The position numbers and the translations under genes are program-made. DNA of 64,000 nucleotides from Liolophura sinensis (Eukaryota; Mollusca; Polyplacophora; Chitonida; Chitonidae). The stretch spans positions 17,559,704 to 17,623,703 of the forward strand of contig NC_088304.1 in NCBI RefSeq assembly GCF_032854445.1, in the 5' to 3' direction. Below, piece by piece: positions 31,471 to 44,200 of this stretch (the first letter of the stretch is position 1; each line of letters opens with the position of its first letter). Under the pieces are notes generated by a model. That model was given only the letters and a program-made list of their open reading frames with translations. It had not been told where the DNA came from and did no database searches.

Positions 31471-33222
31471 ATGTACCTTCAGACCATCTGACAAGTCCTT
31501 GCTGACATGTCAGGGTAAGACACCATCAGGTAGAATGTACATGTGCCTTCAGGCCATGCGACAAGGGACCCTGTCCTTGCTGACATGTCAGGGTAAGACA
31601 CCATCAGGTGGAACGCACATGTACCTTCAGGCCATCCGACAAGGGGCCCTGTCCTTGCTGACATGTCAGGCTAAGACACCATCAGGTAGAATGTACATGT
31701 ACCTTCAGGCCATCCAACAAGGGGCCCTGTCCTTGCTGACATGTCAGGGTAAGACACCATCAGGTAGAATGTACATGTACCTTCAGGCCATCCGACAAGG
31801 GGCCCTGTCCTTGCTGACATGTCAGGGTAAGACACCATCAGGTAGAATGTACATGTACCTTCAGGCCATCCGACAAGAGGCCCTGTCCTTGCTGACATGT
31901 CAGGGTAAGACACCATCAGGTAGAATGTACGTGTACCTTCAGACCACCCAACAAGAGACCCAGTCCTTGCTGACATGTCAGGGTAAGACACCATCAAGTG
32001 GAACGCACATGTACCTTCAGGCCATCCAACAAGAGACCCAGTCCTTGCTGACATGTCAGGGTAAGACACCATCAGGTGGAACGCACATGTACTTTCAGGC
32101 CATCCAACAAGGGACCTGTCCTTGCTGACATGTCAGGGTAAGACACCATCAGGTAGAACGCACATGTACCTTCAGACCATCCGACAAGGGGCCCTGTCCT
32201 TGCTGACATGTCAGGGTAAGACACCATCAGGTAGAACGCACATGTACCTTCAGACCATCCGACAAGGGACCCTGTCCTTGCTGACATGTCAGGGTAAGAC
32301 ACCATCAGGTAGAACGCACATGTACCTTCAGACCATACGACAAGGGACCCTGTCCTTGCTGACATGTCAGGGTAAGACACCATCAGGTAGAATGTACATG
32401 TACCTTCAGACCATCCGACAAGGGACCCTGTCCTTGCTGACATGTCAGGGTAAGACACCATCAGGTAGAACGCACATATACCTTCAGACCATCCAACAAG
32501 GGACCCTGTCCTTGCTGACATGTCAGGGTAAGACACCATCAGGTAGAACGCACATGTACCTTCAGACCATCCAACAAGGGACCCTGTCCTTGCTGACATG
32601 TCAGGGTAAGACACCATCAGGTAGAACGCACATATACCTTCAGACCATCCAACAAGGGACCCTGTCCTTGCTGACATGTCAGGGTAAGACACCATCAGGT
32701 AGAACGCACATGTACCTTCAGACCATCCAACAAGGGACCCTGTCCTTGCTGACATGTCAGGGTAAGACACCATCAGGTAGAACGCACATATACCTTCAGA
32801 CCATCCAACAAGGGACCCTGTCCTTGCTGACATGTCAGGGTAAGACACCATCAGGTAGAACGCACATGTACCTTCAGACCATCCAACAAGGGACCCTTTC
32901 CTTGCTGACATGTCAGGGTAAGACACCATCAGGTAGAACGCACATGGTACCTTCAGACCATCCAACAAGGGACCCTTTCCTTGCTGACATGTCAGGGTAA
33001 GACACCATCAGGTAGAACGCACATGTACCTTCAGACCATACAAGGGACCCTGTCCTTGCTGACATATCAGGGTAAGACACCATCAGGTAGAACGCACATG
33101 TACCTTCAGACCATACGACAAGGGACCCTGTCCTTGCTGACATGTCAGGGTAAGACACCATCAGGTAGAATGTACATGTGCCTTCAGACCATCTGACAAG
33201 GGACCCTGTCCTTGCTGACACC
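31471..33222. repeat. 78-bp tandem repeat, about 22 copies
   Basis: The unit is ACATGTCAGGGTAAGACACC, ATCAGGTAGAACGCACATGT, ACCTTCAGACCATCCAACAA, GGGACCCTGTCCTTGCTG. Because 78 is 26 codons, long frames run in both strands (up to 298 codons) with perfect 26-residue periodicity. I treat these as non-coding artefacts. Confidence 0.97.
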
Positions 33223-34062
33223 ATCCTAAAAACATATTTCTCAGAATCCTGTAAAATATGCATCAAACTCCTTTTACCTGTCTCAACTGACCCACTAGCT
33301 ACACTGTATTCATAATGTCCCATTTCCACAGGTAGCATATTACTGTCAGGTGGGTTCAGCTGGGAAGAGTCAACTTGATGAACACGAGTGTGTGAAACTT
33401 CAACAAAATGTCACTTGACATGGGGGTAATCATGTACCAATCAGCAAAACATTTCTGCATATAATTAACAAAGAGTTTTTTATTGTTAACATTTTATAAG
33501 CAAGAACCCTACACATACAAGTATGTATAGATGTATGTACATAGGCAAACTAAGACAAAAACAGAAAATCAAAAATCAAACCAAAAAAACATTGGTCCTC
33601 AAACCATAACTCAAATATTTGTAATTGGCTGCTACACTTTACCATGTTCAAAGGCTAAAAACACAATTAAATTAATGTTAAACTTCAGGCTATTTTAGGG
33701 GTGGGGGTTCGGGGTGGTACATGTATAATGATGTGTACGACTTCATAACAAAGCAATGTAGATAGTATTCAGCAATTACTTTATGTGAGATTCCATGTTA
33801 AATCTAATAACACCTAGCTGTCATCACTTGTCATGTACGCAAACTTTGTACACAATAGTAATGGTAAAGGTAATCTAATTACTTCTCCTGAAAACGTCCT
33901 CACAAATTAAGATCTTGTGCAGATTGCAAATTCCTTCGCATGTTGGCTTTGGCAGTCGCATTCAAAATGTGGTTCCATAGAACAAATACATATACACTGT
34001 GAGCCTACATACACATCTTAAATTTTTAGTATGAGTGCAATACTACATGTGCTTGCATCACA
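33223..34062. other. Intergenic, nothing recognised
   Basis: AT-rich with no repeats of note and no gene. Confidence 0.6.
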
Positions 34063-34592
34063 GACATGTACCCATTCGTGCTCGCACTGCATTCATGCAC
34101 CCACTTGGGCCCACATTGCAAACACGCACTTAAGTGGGCTCACACTGCAAACACGCACTTAAGTGGGCTCACACTGCAAACAAGCACCTATATGTGCTTG
34201 CACTGCATTCATGCACTCACGTGTGCTTGCACTGCATTCATCCACCCACTTGGGCTTGCAATGCATGTGGGCTCACACTGCAGATATGCACCTAAGTGGG
34301 CTCGCACTGCAAACATGCACCTACGTGGGCTCGCACTGCATTCATGCATTTATGTGCGCTTGCAATGCATTCATGCACCCACGTGTGCTTGTACTGCTAA
34401 CATGCACCCACTTGGGCTTGCACTGCATGTGGGCTCACACTTCAGACATGCACCTATGTGGAATCCCAATGCAAACACGCACCTATGTAGGCTCGCACTG
34501 CATTCGTGCACTTACGTGTGCTTGCAATGCATTCATGCACCTACGTGTGCTCGAACTGCATTCATGCACCTACGTGTGCTCATACTGCATAC
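34063..34592. repeat. 29-bp minisatellite with 58-bp higher-order pattern
   Basis: The unit is ACGTGGGCTCGCACTGCATTCATGCACCT, alternating CATTCATGCA and CAAACACGCA forms. An artefactual 183-codon frame covers it. Confidence 0.93.
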
Positions 34593-35143
34593 AATGTACA
34601 TTTATACAATTGTATAAATATTTTAACATACATACTGTACACGTGTGAATCCCACCAATATAACCTATATCTGTATACACTGTATGCATATGGTCTACAA
34701 ATCACAGTGATAAAGAGTTTCACACACATCTTATACAACTGCACAGGAAGAGAATCTAGAATATATATTACAATGAATGTGAACAAGAGAACATACATGT
34801 ACCATGGGGTGCTGTTGATTAGCTGAAGTGTGAAAAAAACACACACAGATGAAAATTGCACTTACATAGCGTTCATGTATTGCTACATGTACCCCAAAAT
34901 TTTTTAAAATGGAGCTATTTTTGCCGCTGAGATAAGAGTAGAACTACGTGCCTACAGGTAAAAATATACATATATGCGGCCATGTTCTCGTACCTCATAT
35001 TTTCACTGTTTTCTTGTTTCGACGCCACGGACCGCCCTCCCTCCCCACACCCACGTTCCTTGTACATATATTACTGACTTAATGCATTGAAATGTTTTCT
35101 TTTCATTGCTATGTCTGCTGCAGACACCAAAACATAGTGCTAC

Positions 35144-36058
35144 AGACCGTTCAGTAAACATTAGTGCATGTGAAAGAGGATGACAAAATTTATTCAGCAG
35201 TGTCACAGACTGTTCAGTAAACATTAGTGCATGTGAAAGAGGAGGACAGAATTTATTCAGCAGTGTTACAGACTGTTCAGTAAACATTAGTGCATGTGAA
35301 AGAGGACAGAATTTATTCAGCAGTGTTATTGACTGTTCAGTAAACATTAGTGCATGTGAAAGAGGACAGAATTTATTCAGCAGTGTCACAGACTGTTCAG
35401 TAAACATTAGTGCATGTGAAAGAGGACAGAATTTATTCAGCAGTGTCACAGACTGTTCAGTAAACATTAGTGCATGTGAAAGAGGACAGAATTTATTCAG
35501 CAGTGTTACAGACTGTTCAGTAAACATTAGTGCATGTGAAAGAGGACAGAATTTATTCAGCAGTGTTACAGACTGTTCAGTAAACATTAGTGCATGTGAA
35601 AGAGGACAGAATTTATTCAGCAGTGTCACAGACTGTTCAGTAAACATTAGTGCATGTGAAAGAGGAGGACAGAATTTATTCAGCAGTGTCACAGACTGTT
35701 CAGTAAACATTAGTGCATGTGAAAGAGGATGACAGAATTTATTCAGCAGTGTCACAGACTGTTCAGTAAACATTAGTGCATGTGAAAGAGGACAGAATTT
35801 ATTCAGCAGTGTTATTGACTGTTCAGTAAACATTAGTGCATGTGAAAGAGGACAGAATTTATTCAGCAGTGTCACAGACTGTTCAGTAAACATTACTGCA
35901 TGTGAAAGAGGACAGAATTTATTCAGCAGTGTTATTGACTGTTCAGTAAACATTAGTGCATGTGAAAGAGGATGACAGAATTTATTCAGCAGTATTACAG
36001 ACTGTTCAGTAAACATTAGCGCATGTGAAAGAGGACAGAATTTATTCAGCATCTTTAA
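35144..36058. repeat. 60-bp tandem repeat, about 15 copies
   Basis: The unit is TTCAGTAAACATTAGTGCAT, GTGAAAGAGGACAGAATTTA, TTCAGCAGTGTCACAGACTG, with GGAGGAC and GGATGAC variants. The 353-codon minus frame is a periodicity artefact. Each unit reads AATAAA on the strand of the ABR gene upstream. Confidence 0.97.
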
Positions 36059-37039
36059 CACCACAAGTACATGAAAAATACTAGAAACATGTTATTTCAC
36101 ACGTTAAATTTTTCAAAAAATATAGATGTGCTTGTCATGTGAATTCAGTTCAAATTGGAATGCAAATTAAGAAGGAAAATTAATAATTATTACATTAACA
36201 TACCAAAATAAGAAATCTGGACGACATTAGACGTGAACTTTTGTTTGTCAGCTTAAATACTTCAAATAATAGTGTGTAATAGGCAACAACTGTACAAATT
36301 TGTATCAATTCGTTTGTTACCTAATAAAATATAAGATCTTTTCGAAATATGCACCTGACAATATAACCATATACCTAACATCATAAACATAGATACAGCA
36401 TTTACAGGTTTTACAGCACAAGTATGCATGCACAAATAGCCAGTCAATATATGATCAAATATTAACACATAGCACTAAGTAGTCCCGAAAGCGCATCAGT
36501 TCCAACAACAACAACAACAACAACAATAATAATAATACAAGAAGTAGACATAAAAACAAAAAAATATATTTAGGGACAACTAGTATATATGGCAACAGAT
36601 GAATAACATGTAAAATGCAAAGCAACAAATACATGTATATAAACGCAAGTCTTTACAGCGGACATCAATGTAAGTGATGGTTTAGTCTCCATGCTGTATG
36701 TACAAGTAACAATGTCCTCTTCCAAGTATTAAAAACTTTGAAATGCAGATGAAGCCATGCTTTTCCTGAACTAATCTTGTTAATGAGTCAGATTTCCAAA
36801 CACAAAACCTGGAATAATGGAATAAATTACAACCCAGCACTGTCACTGTACTTGTGATGAGTATGCTCACATTTCACGTCTTCTCTCACACACAGTACAG
36901 TGAGATGTGTCAGAGTTTGCATGGCTATGGGTGCACAGCTTACTACACGTACTTTCTGTCAGGCTGCGTCTGTATCAAGTCTGTACATGTACATTTATAT
37001 CATACACAAGATTACTGAATATTTGTTCTTTGTTCATGT
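36059..37039. other. Downstream flank / possible 3' UTR of the ABR gene
   Basis: AT-rich, with (AAC)n(AAT)n near 36507-36537. Nothing coding is seen. Confidence 0.5.
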
Positions 37040-37370
37040 TATAGCATGTATAACATTCATAACTCATATTGCAACACACTATCCAGTGTTATAACAGCTG
37101 TAGCCCATCGCTCTTGCATAGTTTGAAGTCTTATTACAGCTGAAGCCCATGGCTCTTGAACTTACCAGTGCTATTACAGTTGAAGTCTATGGCTTTAGAC
37201 TACTATAACATTCATAACCCATACTGCAACACACTATCCAGTGTTATAACAGCTGTAGCCCATCGCTCTTGCATAGTTTGAAGTCTTATTACAGCTGAAG
37301 TCTATGTCTCTTGCATACTTACCAGTGCTATTACAGTTGCAGTCTATGGCTTTAGCCTACTGTTCAGCAT
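37040..37370. repeat. Two-copy ~160-bp tandem duplication
   Basis: AACATTCATAAC, ATTGCAACACACTATCCAGTGTTATAACAGCTGTAGCCCATCGCTC and the following AAGTCTTATTACAGCTGAAG and CCAGTGCTATTACAGTTG recur about 160 bp apart. This is probably 3' UTR or flank of the ABR gene. Confidence 0.85.
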
Positions 37371-37980
37371 GTCCAGTACCAATACTGTACAACTGAAGTT
37401 CATCTCCCTTGGTTGCATTTGTGCCGTGTAATACAACAAGAAGTCTCTCATTTTATATCTTCATGCTCTTTCCACAAACAACATAGTTCATTCCGATGTT
37501 TGTCTGATAACTGTCATGACCGTTGTATATCCAACAAAAAGTCGCATAGGCCACTGGCACGAAATTAGAACAAACATTTGTCTGATCTCATAATTATCTA
37601 GTCACTATGGCAACGTAGCAAGTCACAGGTATTCAGTCAATGATTTTATATATACACATAATTCACACATAAAATGCACCATTTCTAATCATAAGAGAGC
37701 TCTGGAGATAAGGAATGCATGACAATAAACAAGTCTATATGAAGGCAAGAATCCTCAAAAGTTTCTCCTGGGGGCAAAAAGTTTCTCCCTGAAGCAAGAA
37801 GTTTCTCCCTGAAGCAAAAAGCTCCAGGAGAAATAGAAGATCAAGATGATCGCACAAAATACTAAAACAACTGTCACCATGGTAACACAGTAACAATCAC
37901 CATAGACACCAAAAAAAATATGTGGCAAAATGGCGCATGTGTATACAGGTATAACTGTATGTCAAAATGGTTGGGAATGT
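37371..37980. other. Probable 3' UTR of the ABR gene
   Basis: Sequence directly after the TAG at 37981-37983 (minus strand). GTTTCTCCCTGAAGCAAGAA is repeated near 37765-37815. No further coding is seen. Confidence 0.5.
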
Positions 37981-38215
37981 CTATATCAGCTTTGAAGCTT
38001 TTGTTGCCGGTTTGTTGAGGTCTTTTCCTGCCACGCGAAGAGTGATGAAATAGTGTAAAACAGCCGTCTGTGAGAGAGCTTCCTGCGCCCCCAGGAACAA
38101 CATGTCTGGTGTGGGTGTTCCAGGATCCTTTGCTGCTGGTCGCAACAAAGTTGGTCCGAATATAGTAGCCAAGTTGTGGAGGTTCATGCGGTTTTCATTC
38201 TGATGGTGGCTTACC
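37981..38215 (-). CDS. ABR: ABR exon 23 (RhoGAP end, stop)
   Basis: Codons 776-853 and TAG. It encodes [20 protein letters not shown] then a divergent tail ending KASKLI. The stabilising Asn of RhoGAPs is present in NLATIFGP. Confidence 0.97.
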
Positions 38216-41200
38216 CTGCAACAGAGTAACAAGATATAAATGTGGTTCATGAAGACATGCAACATTTTCTGGACAAAAATGAACAAATGCAAATTTGCAG
38301 TAGCTGCTACATCCTGCAAAAAGTCAATACCATCTTGCATTCAGGTGCCTCTCTGACCCATGTTATAAGACATGGTGTCAAAAATTTAACTGAACGACTG
38401 TTAGAAAAGCTTCTCAAAACTGGTTTCACAACTTTAGATCCTTCATCACTTCATGTAGATATCAGGGGAATAACTGACATGAATGTGACGGCTTCTGAAC
38501 AGCACAACAATCACGTAACATATTAACATGCACAGCACTGCATAAATCCTTGCTCTCTCATTGGTCCAGCAGTGACTTACCTGATCAAGTGATCAATGAG
38601 GTAGAGGACCGTTCTCAGGCTAGGATCTGGTAATGAGTGTAACAATGACAACATACACTTCTCTTTAGCCTCCGCATCAGCCAGAGCTTGAAAGAAAATA
38701 ACAAAACCATTGACAATATTCATGTGAAATACTTAACACTCACATACGTATGGCTTAAAGCTTTCTCTGTTCAAACTGCTGTAACTCCAAAATTTGCTGA
38801 CAAAAGACTTGGGATACACAACTGTGTTCAAATGCTTGTAGATGTACATTTCACCTGATGCAGAAATACTACATGTCGGACACAGCACACACACTGTACC
38901 GTTGTAAAGTAGCTTTAAATGAAAGTCGGGTATTCACAACTATTAAGTGACACACACTTACCCAAGCTGTCAATGAAGTTACAATAGAGGGCTTCTGTGA
39001 AGAGAGGCTCTGGTAGCTCCCTGAAGTACAATTTGAGAACCCCAGACACCGCATGAATGTCAAACTCACTGAGGAGATGCATTGCTCCACGACTGTCTGT
39101 AAATGGAAAAAATCATACAATATGTTGAAATGTGGCAAATGTTCAAAAGAAGCAGAATAGCATCGTGGGTTTTAATTTCACTCATTAATAATGGAGAATC
39201 TGCCGCCAACCTTCAAATGGTTGTGGATATCTCCCCTGCACCAAAATGCTGGCCACTGTCAAATAAGTGAAATATTCTTGTGTACAGCGTAAAAAACCAA
39301 TCAAACAAATAAGTAAATAAACAAATCACTATGATGGAGAGTCACAGTACATATACATATAATGGGCAGTTTAAGGTACACTATACCCTGATCCACTGGT
39401 TTATACAAATCATAGCTGATCATAATACTTACTCTTGTCAAAAGCCTTTTTCAATCTCTGGACATCTGAGGTAACACCCGACACTCTGTAAATTCCGGTT
39501 TCATCCATACCTAAATAAAACACATAAAAACAGGGTTTTATTTCAGTACAATAGCATGCATAACTTGCCAATCAGACATGAAAAACTAAGGTACAAATTA
39601 TTAGCTCATAATTTTCAGTTTTATGCATATACATGTATAACAACTATTTATTTATTTATTTGATTGGTGTTTTACGCCGTACTAAAGAATATTTCACTTA
39701 TACGACCGCGGCCAGCATTAAGTTGGGTGGAAACCGGGTAGAGCCTGGAGGAAACCCACAACCATGCGCAGGTTGCTGGAAGACCTTCACACGTATGGCA
39801 GGAGAGGAACCCAGTATGAGCTGGACTTGAACTCACAGCAAAACAACTATTTAGAGAAACTTGGGAAAACTTGCCCGCTAGAGGTACATGTAAGAAAGTC
39901 ATATATGATGCATGCAAAAATATACCGTTAACTTAAACACAGCTTTCACTTGCCTCTTTTCTCTATTTCATCGACACATGCTGTCACAACCGTTGGGATT
40001 TTTCTCCCTTCTCTCCTACAAAGACAAAAGAATTCCATAACATAAGACATTAATACATTACACCCACTTGTACAACTGACACGAACTATATGGCACCGTA
40101 CAGATTTACACATATAAGCTTCAATCTATTCAGAAGAGTGTAAACTTATAATAATATCATATTTTGAGGTAATAATAGTAAATTGTGGATCAATGTTTGA
40201 GAGTTTGTCACTGAATAGTCAAATGTACAGGGGTACTGTGATTCTCAGCCCAGGGGCTTCCTTGCCCCACTTTATATGCTGGGGATGTTGTTCATGTTAT
40301 ACAAAATCTCTCTTCTCAAACTGAATATAATTCAAAATGATAGGAATGACATGTGAACACGAGTCTATTTGATCGTGCATTTGATACACCAGAAGTTGTG
40401 TCAGCGGATGTCTTCCTGCGTCACGTTTTTATTAAAAAAACCACAACAATATTCAAAATACTGTCTATAATGAAGTGTCTCACTTGACAAGATTGGTGAT
40501 TTTGACCCCAAACACTCCTGTCTTTAATCGTGACGGCAGTCTTTTCATCGTTGTTGCAGCAGTAACATAACGTATGGACACCATCAGACTGTACTGTTAA
40601 CAAAAAACACAAAATAAAATATTATTTATTTATTTATTTGATTGGTGTTTTACGCCGTACTCAAGAATATTTCACTTATACAACGACAGCCAGCATTATG
40701 GTGGGAGGAAACCGGGCAGACCCCGGGGGAAACCCACGACCATCCACAGGTTGCTGGCAGACCTTCCTATATACGGCTGGAGAGGAAGCCAGCATGAGCT
40801 GGACTTGAACTCACAATGGCCGCATTGGTGAGAGACTCCTGGGTCATTATGCTGTGCTAGCGTGCTAACCAATTGAGCCATGGAGGCCACCAAAATTAAA
40901 TAAAATAATTAGTAAATAATGTACTAACGAACTGTGACATAATACCAATGCACTTATCTTTTATTCCTATTGTTTATTCTTATTATTCTAGTGGTAATCA
41001 ATATTTGACAACGATAACATCAGATATATTCTGTTTTTAATATATCAGATATATTTTTATTATGCCTATACATATTCTAAAGTTAGTCGTAACAGTTGTG
41101 TGGAAAAGCTATTAAATCTCTGCTTGACAAGTGAATCTGTGGACATTTACACTTTTTAAGTGCACACAATGTGCAGATATCTGACTAGCTATTATTGCTG

Positions 41201-44200
41201 ACTAGGCAGTTTGTCACCTGTAAATATTGATACGGATTTGAAAATAATGAAGAACCAACCTCATTCAGGCTAATTTCCTTTTCATGGAATTTCTCCAGCC
41301 AACTTGTTTTCAACTGAAAAATATGAAAAATCAGATCTGAAATATACACTTAGTGTACCATGCAGATATTTCCCACTGAAACCTTTCTCAAGTAAAATCA
41401 TCTTCAAAATGATAATGGCCCTTAGTTTAGACATGAGAGGCAGCCTGTGTATACATGTACAGCATGACAGACCTTAAAGGAGAAGAAAATTTAAATACCA
41501 TTGAAAAGACTATGCATTTCCTCCATGTGCCATAATAAAATTCTAATATGTACCACAAGTTGATAAATTATAAATAAAGTCAGCACCAAAATCCACTGTG
41601 GGTGACTCCATTTTGCCTAAGAACTAGTCCTGAAGTCCTCTGTGTTAGGAGGAGAATGCCGTCAAAAACCACCAAAGTGCAATTTGTACGTTTCCGGTAG
41701 AACTCTTCTTCCCAGAAGGTAGTGAACAGTACAGTTCGATTTCCGCTTGATGATCGGAAAGCCGGAATGTTAGACATAGGTTCTGAGTTTACACAAACAA
41801 GCCAGCAGTTTTAACGACTGTCAATGGCCGAGAGGCAACACACCCCTAGCATAAATTACATGTGTTAAAGATGGAGGATGTGATGGACTCAGTGATTCAT
41901 GCCAGGCTTTACGTGTATGGTAAGGAAAAATAGCAAAAATTATGCAGCAGGCACCACCAGATAGAAAAAATGTGCTCTTTTCAGCCTATAGTGTCATGTT
42001 TTTAAGTTTTCTTCTCCTTCAATTCAATCTTGCCGCAAACCTTTGTTTACAAGAGTTGTGACTGACCTCCAGAGCACTCTTCCCCAGCAGCACATCCCCT
42101 TCACTCTCATTGCCACGCCTGTAACACAGGATCCGCAGTGTCTGTGACCCATCCAGGTCAATCTCAAATTCCTCATCCCACACGGGGTTTTTCTCACCCC
42201 GGCACACATTTGTCCTCGCTGTCATGAAGAAGTGGCCATACGAATCCAACTCCAGGCAACAGAACGTGTCTGAAATCATAGTGTGCCCATAAATAATAGA
42301 TATAGACAGTAGTAAAACAAAATGGGAAATTTCCTAAATTTTAGCATTTCATTTCTGAACTCCCAAACCAATATGCCAAAAAGTGTTAACGTTAAAGTAC
42401 ATTTACATTATAATATCTTTAAATCACCGCATAAGGAATACACATCCAGAGTCTGAACTTATGTCTAAAAGTTTTAAACCTGAAAATCTGAACAAAATTG
42501 AAGCACCTGTTTTTATATTTTTTTCTATTACTGCATATTTAACCCTCAAGGTACTTTTTTTTGTGTACACATGCATCACCACTCGCGTACAATCTTCCAA
42601 TACCAATTAACAGATCAATTTGCTTTAAGTTTAATACAATGATGAGAGACTTCAATGTCAATGTTTATTGATACACATTACTCATTGATTATCACGTCAC
42701 CAGCTATATATGTATATAGCTAGCGGCACCCAGAGTTATGTCCCCTTACCGGATGGTTTCGTCAGCCCAGACAGTCTGTGTATGGTGACATTCAGCACTC
42801 CACTGAGCCCATCGTTGTCATCATCACCATCTGTACCTGAAACAAACACATTCAATACTTCATCAGTTCACTGCTCTGTCTAACTATTAAACAGCATTTA
42901 TTTATGGTAGTTAACAATTTTAATCCGTGCCAAAACCAAACCACTTGTAACTCAATAAACTTCCTGATGTAAAATCGGAACCTCTCAGTCAAATGTGTAG
43001 ACTGGATACGAACACATCTGACTACACAGGGGCTGACTACCTGCCTTCCTGTCACTTTGATTCTCATAAACCATGCAGCTCACTCACTAATACAGTGGTC
43101 TGGGAATACATGAAGTAAAATACAATTTTCTTTCCAACCTTAAGTACCTGTACTGAGTGGATTACAACAACAACGACGAGTGTACTTCTTGTGTAGACAC
43201 ATGTGTCAAAATGCTTTACGTCATGCTCAAAAACATTTCATTTATGTGAGGGTTTCATTATGGTTTGAGGAAACCAAGTAGACCAAAGAGGAAACCAATG
43301 CCCATCCATAGGTTCCTGGAGAGGAAGCCATCATGAGCTGGAGCTCACAGCGACTGCACTGTTGTAAGGCTCCTGGGTCATTGCGCCACGCTGACATGTT
43401 AATGTCTTCGGTCACTGAGGCCCCAACAGAGCAGTTCCATCCAAATACTAATATACTTCGGTTGCAGTTAACACGAATATTTACATATACTTACTTCTCA
43501 ACAGTGCATTTCCAACACGGTTCACTTTTGGCAACTGAAAAAAGAGGCAAACAACATTTATTTTCTTAAAAATGTTCAAAGGATACACCTATATACTTCT
43601 ACATGTAAGGTTATGGTTTAAGCAGAACAGCACTAGCTATACTTCACTGGCCCACATCAAATCTTGTAACATCTTCATATGGTTATGGTCTACAAATGAA
43701 AATACTTAAAATCTGTTTCCATATGTAAGTTAGCTTATAAATTTCTCATTACCCAAGATATAGACATACCTGTTTAACATTCTCAATTAGCATCTGGATA
43801 TCATAAGGTGTTAAAGGTTTGCTTTGGAGATCTGAAACAGAAAAACATTAATCTAATAACTTTGAGCACAAAAAAACGACATGTATATGCATTGTTTAAA
43901 TTTAAAGTTAAAAAAAGTCAACATGTGCATTATATTGACTGAAATATTCTTTCTGAATAAGACACTATCACTGAATTAAGTCTGCATACATATACAATGT
44001 ACATCTGTCCTAAACTTGTGTGCACTACTGCTGTCATTCACGAAAGACACCTCTGGCCTAGACACACACCCAGATCAACTTTACAATATCACTGCCTAAT
44101 CAGCAAAAACACTAATGCATGCTTTGGTCTACAACAAAAATAAAGAGATTTGAACAAGTTTGATTTTAAAAATTTCTTTATTTATTTATTTGACCAGTTT

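Noticed and set aside
31499-33338. Open frames of 133-298 codons on both strands
   Set aside because: Periodicity artefacts of the 78-bp array.
34066-34648. 161- and 183-codon plus-strand frames
   Set aside because: They arise from the 29-bp array; His/Cys-rich composition follows from CACTGCA words.
35003-36064. 353-codon minus-strand frame
   Set aside because: It is a 20-residue repeat from the 60-bp array with no homology or signals.
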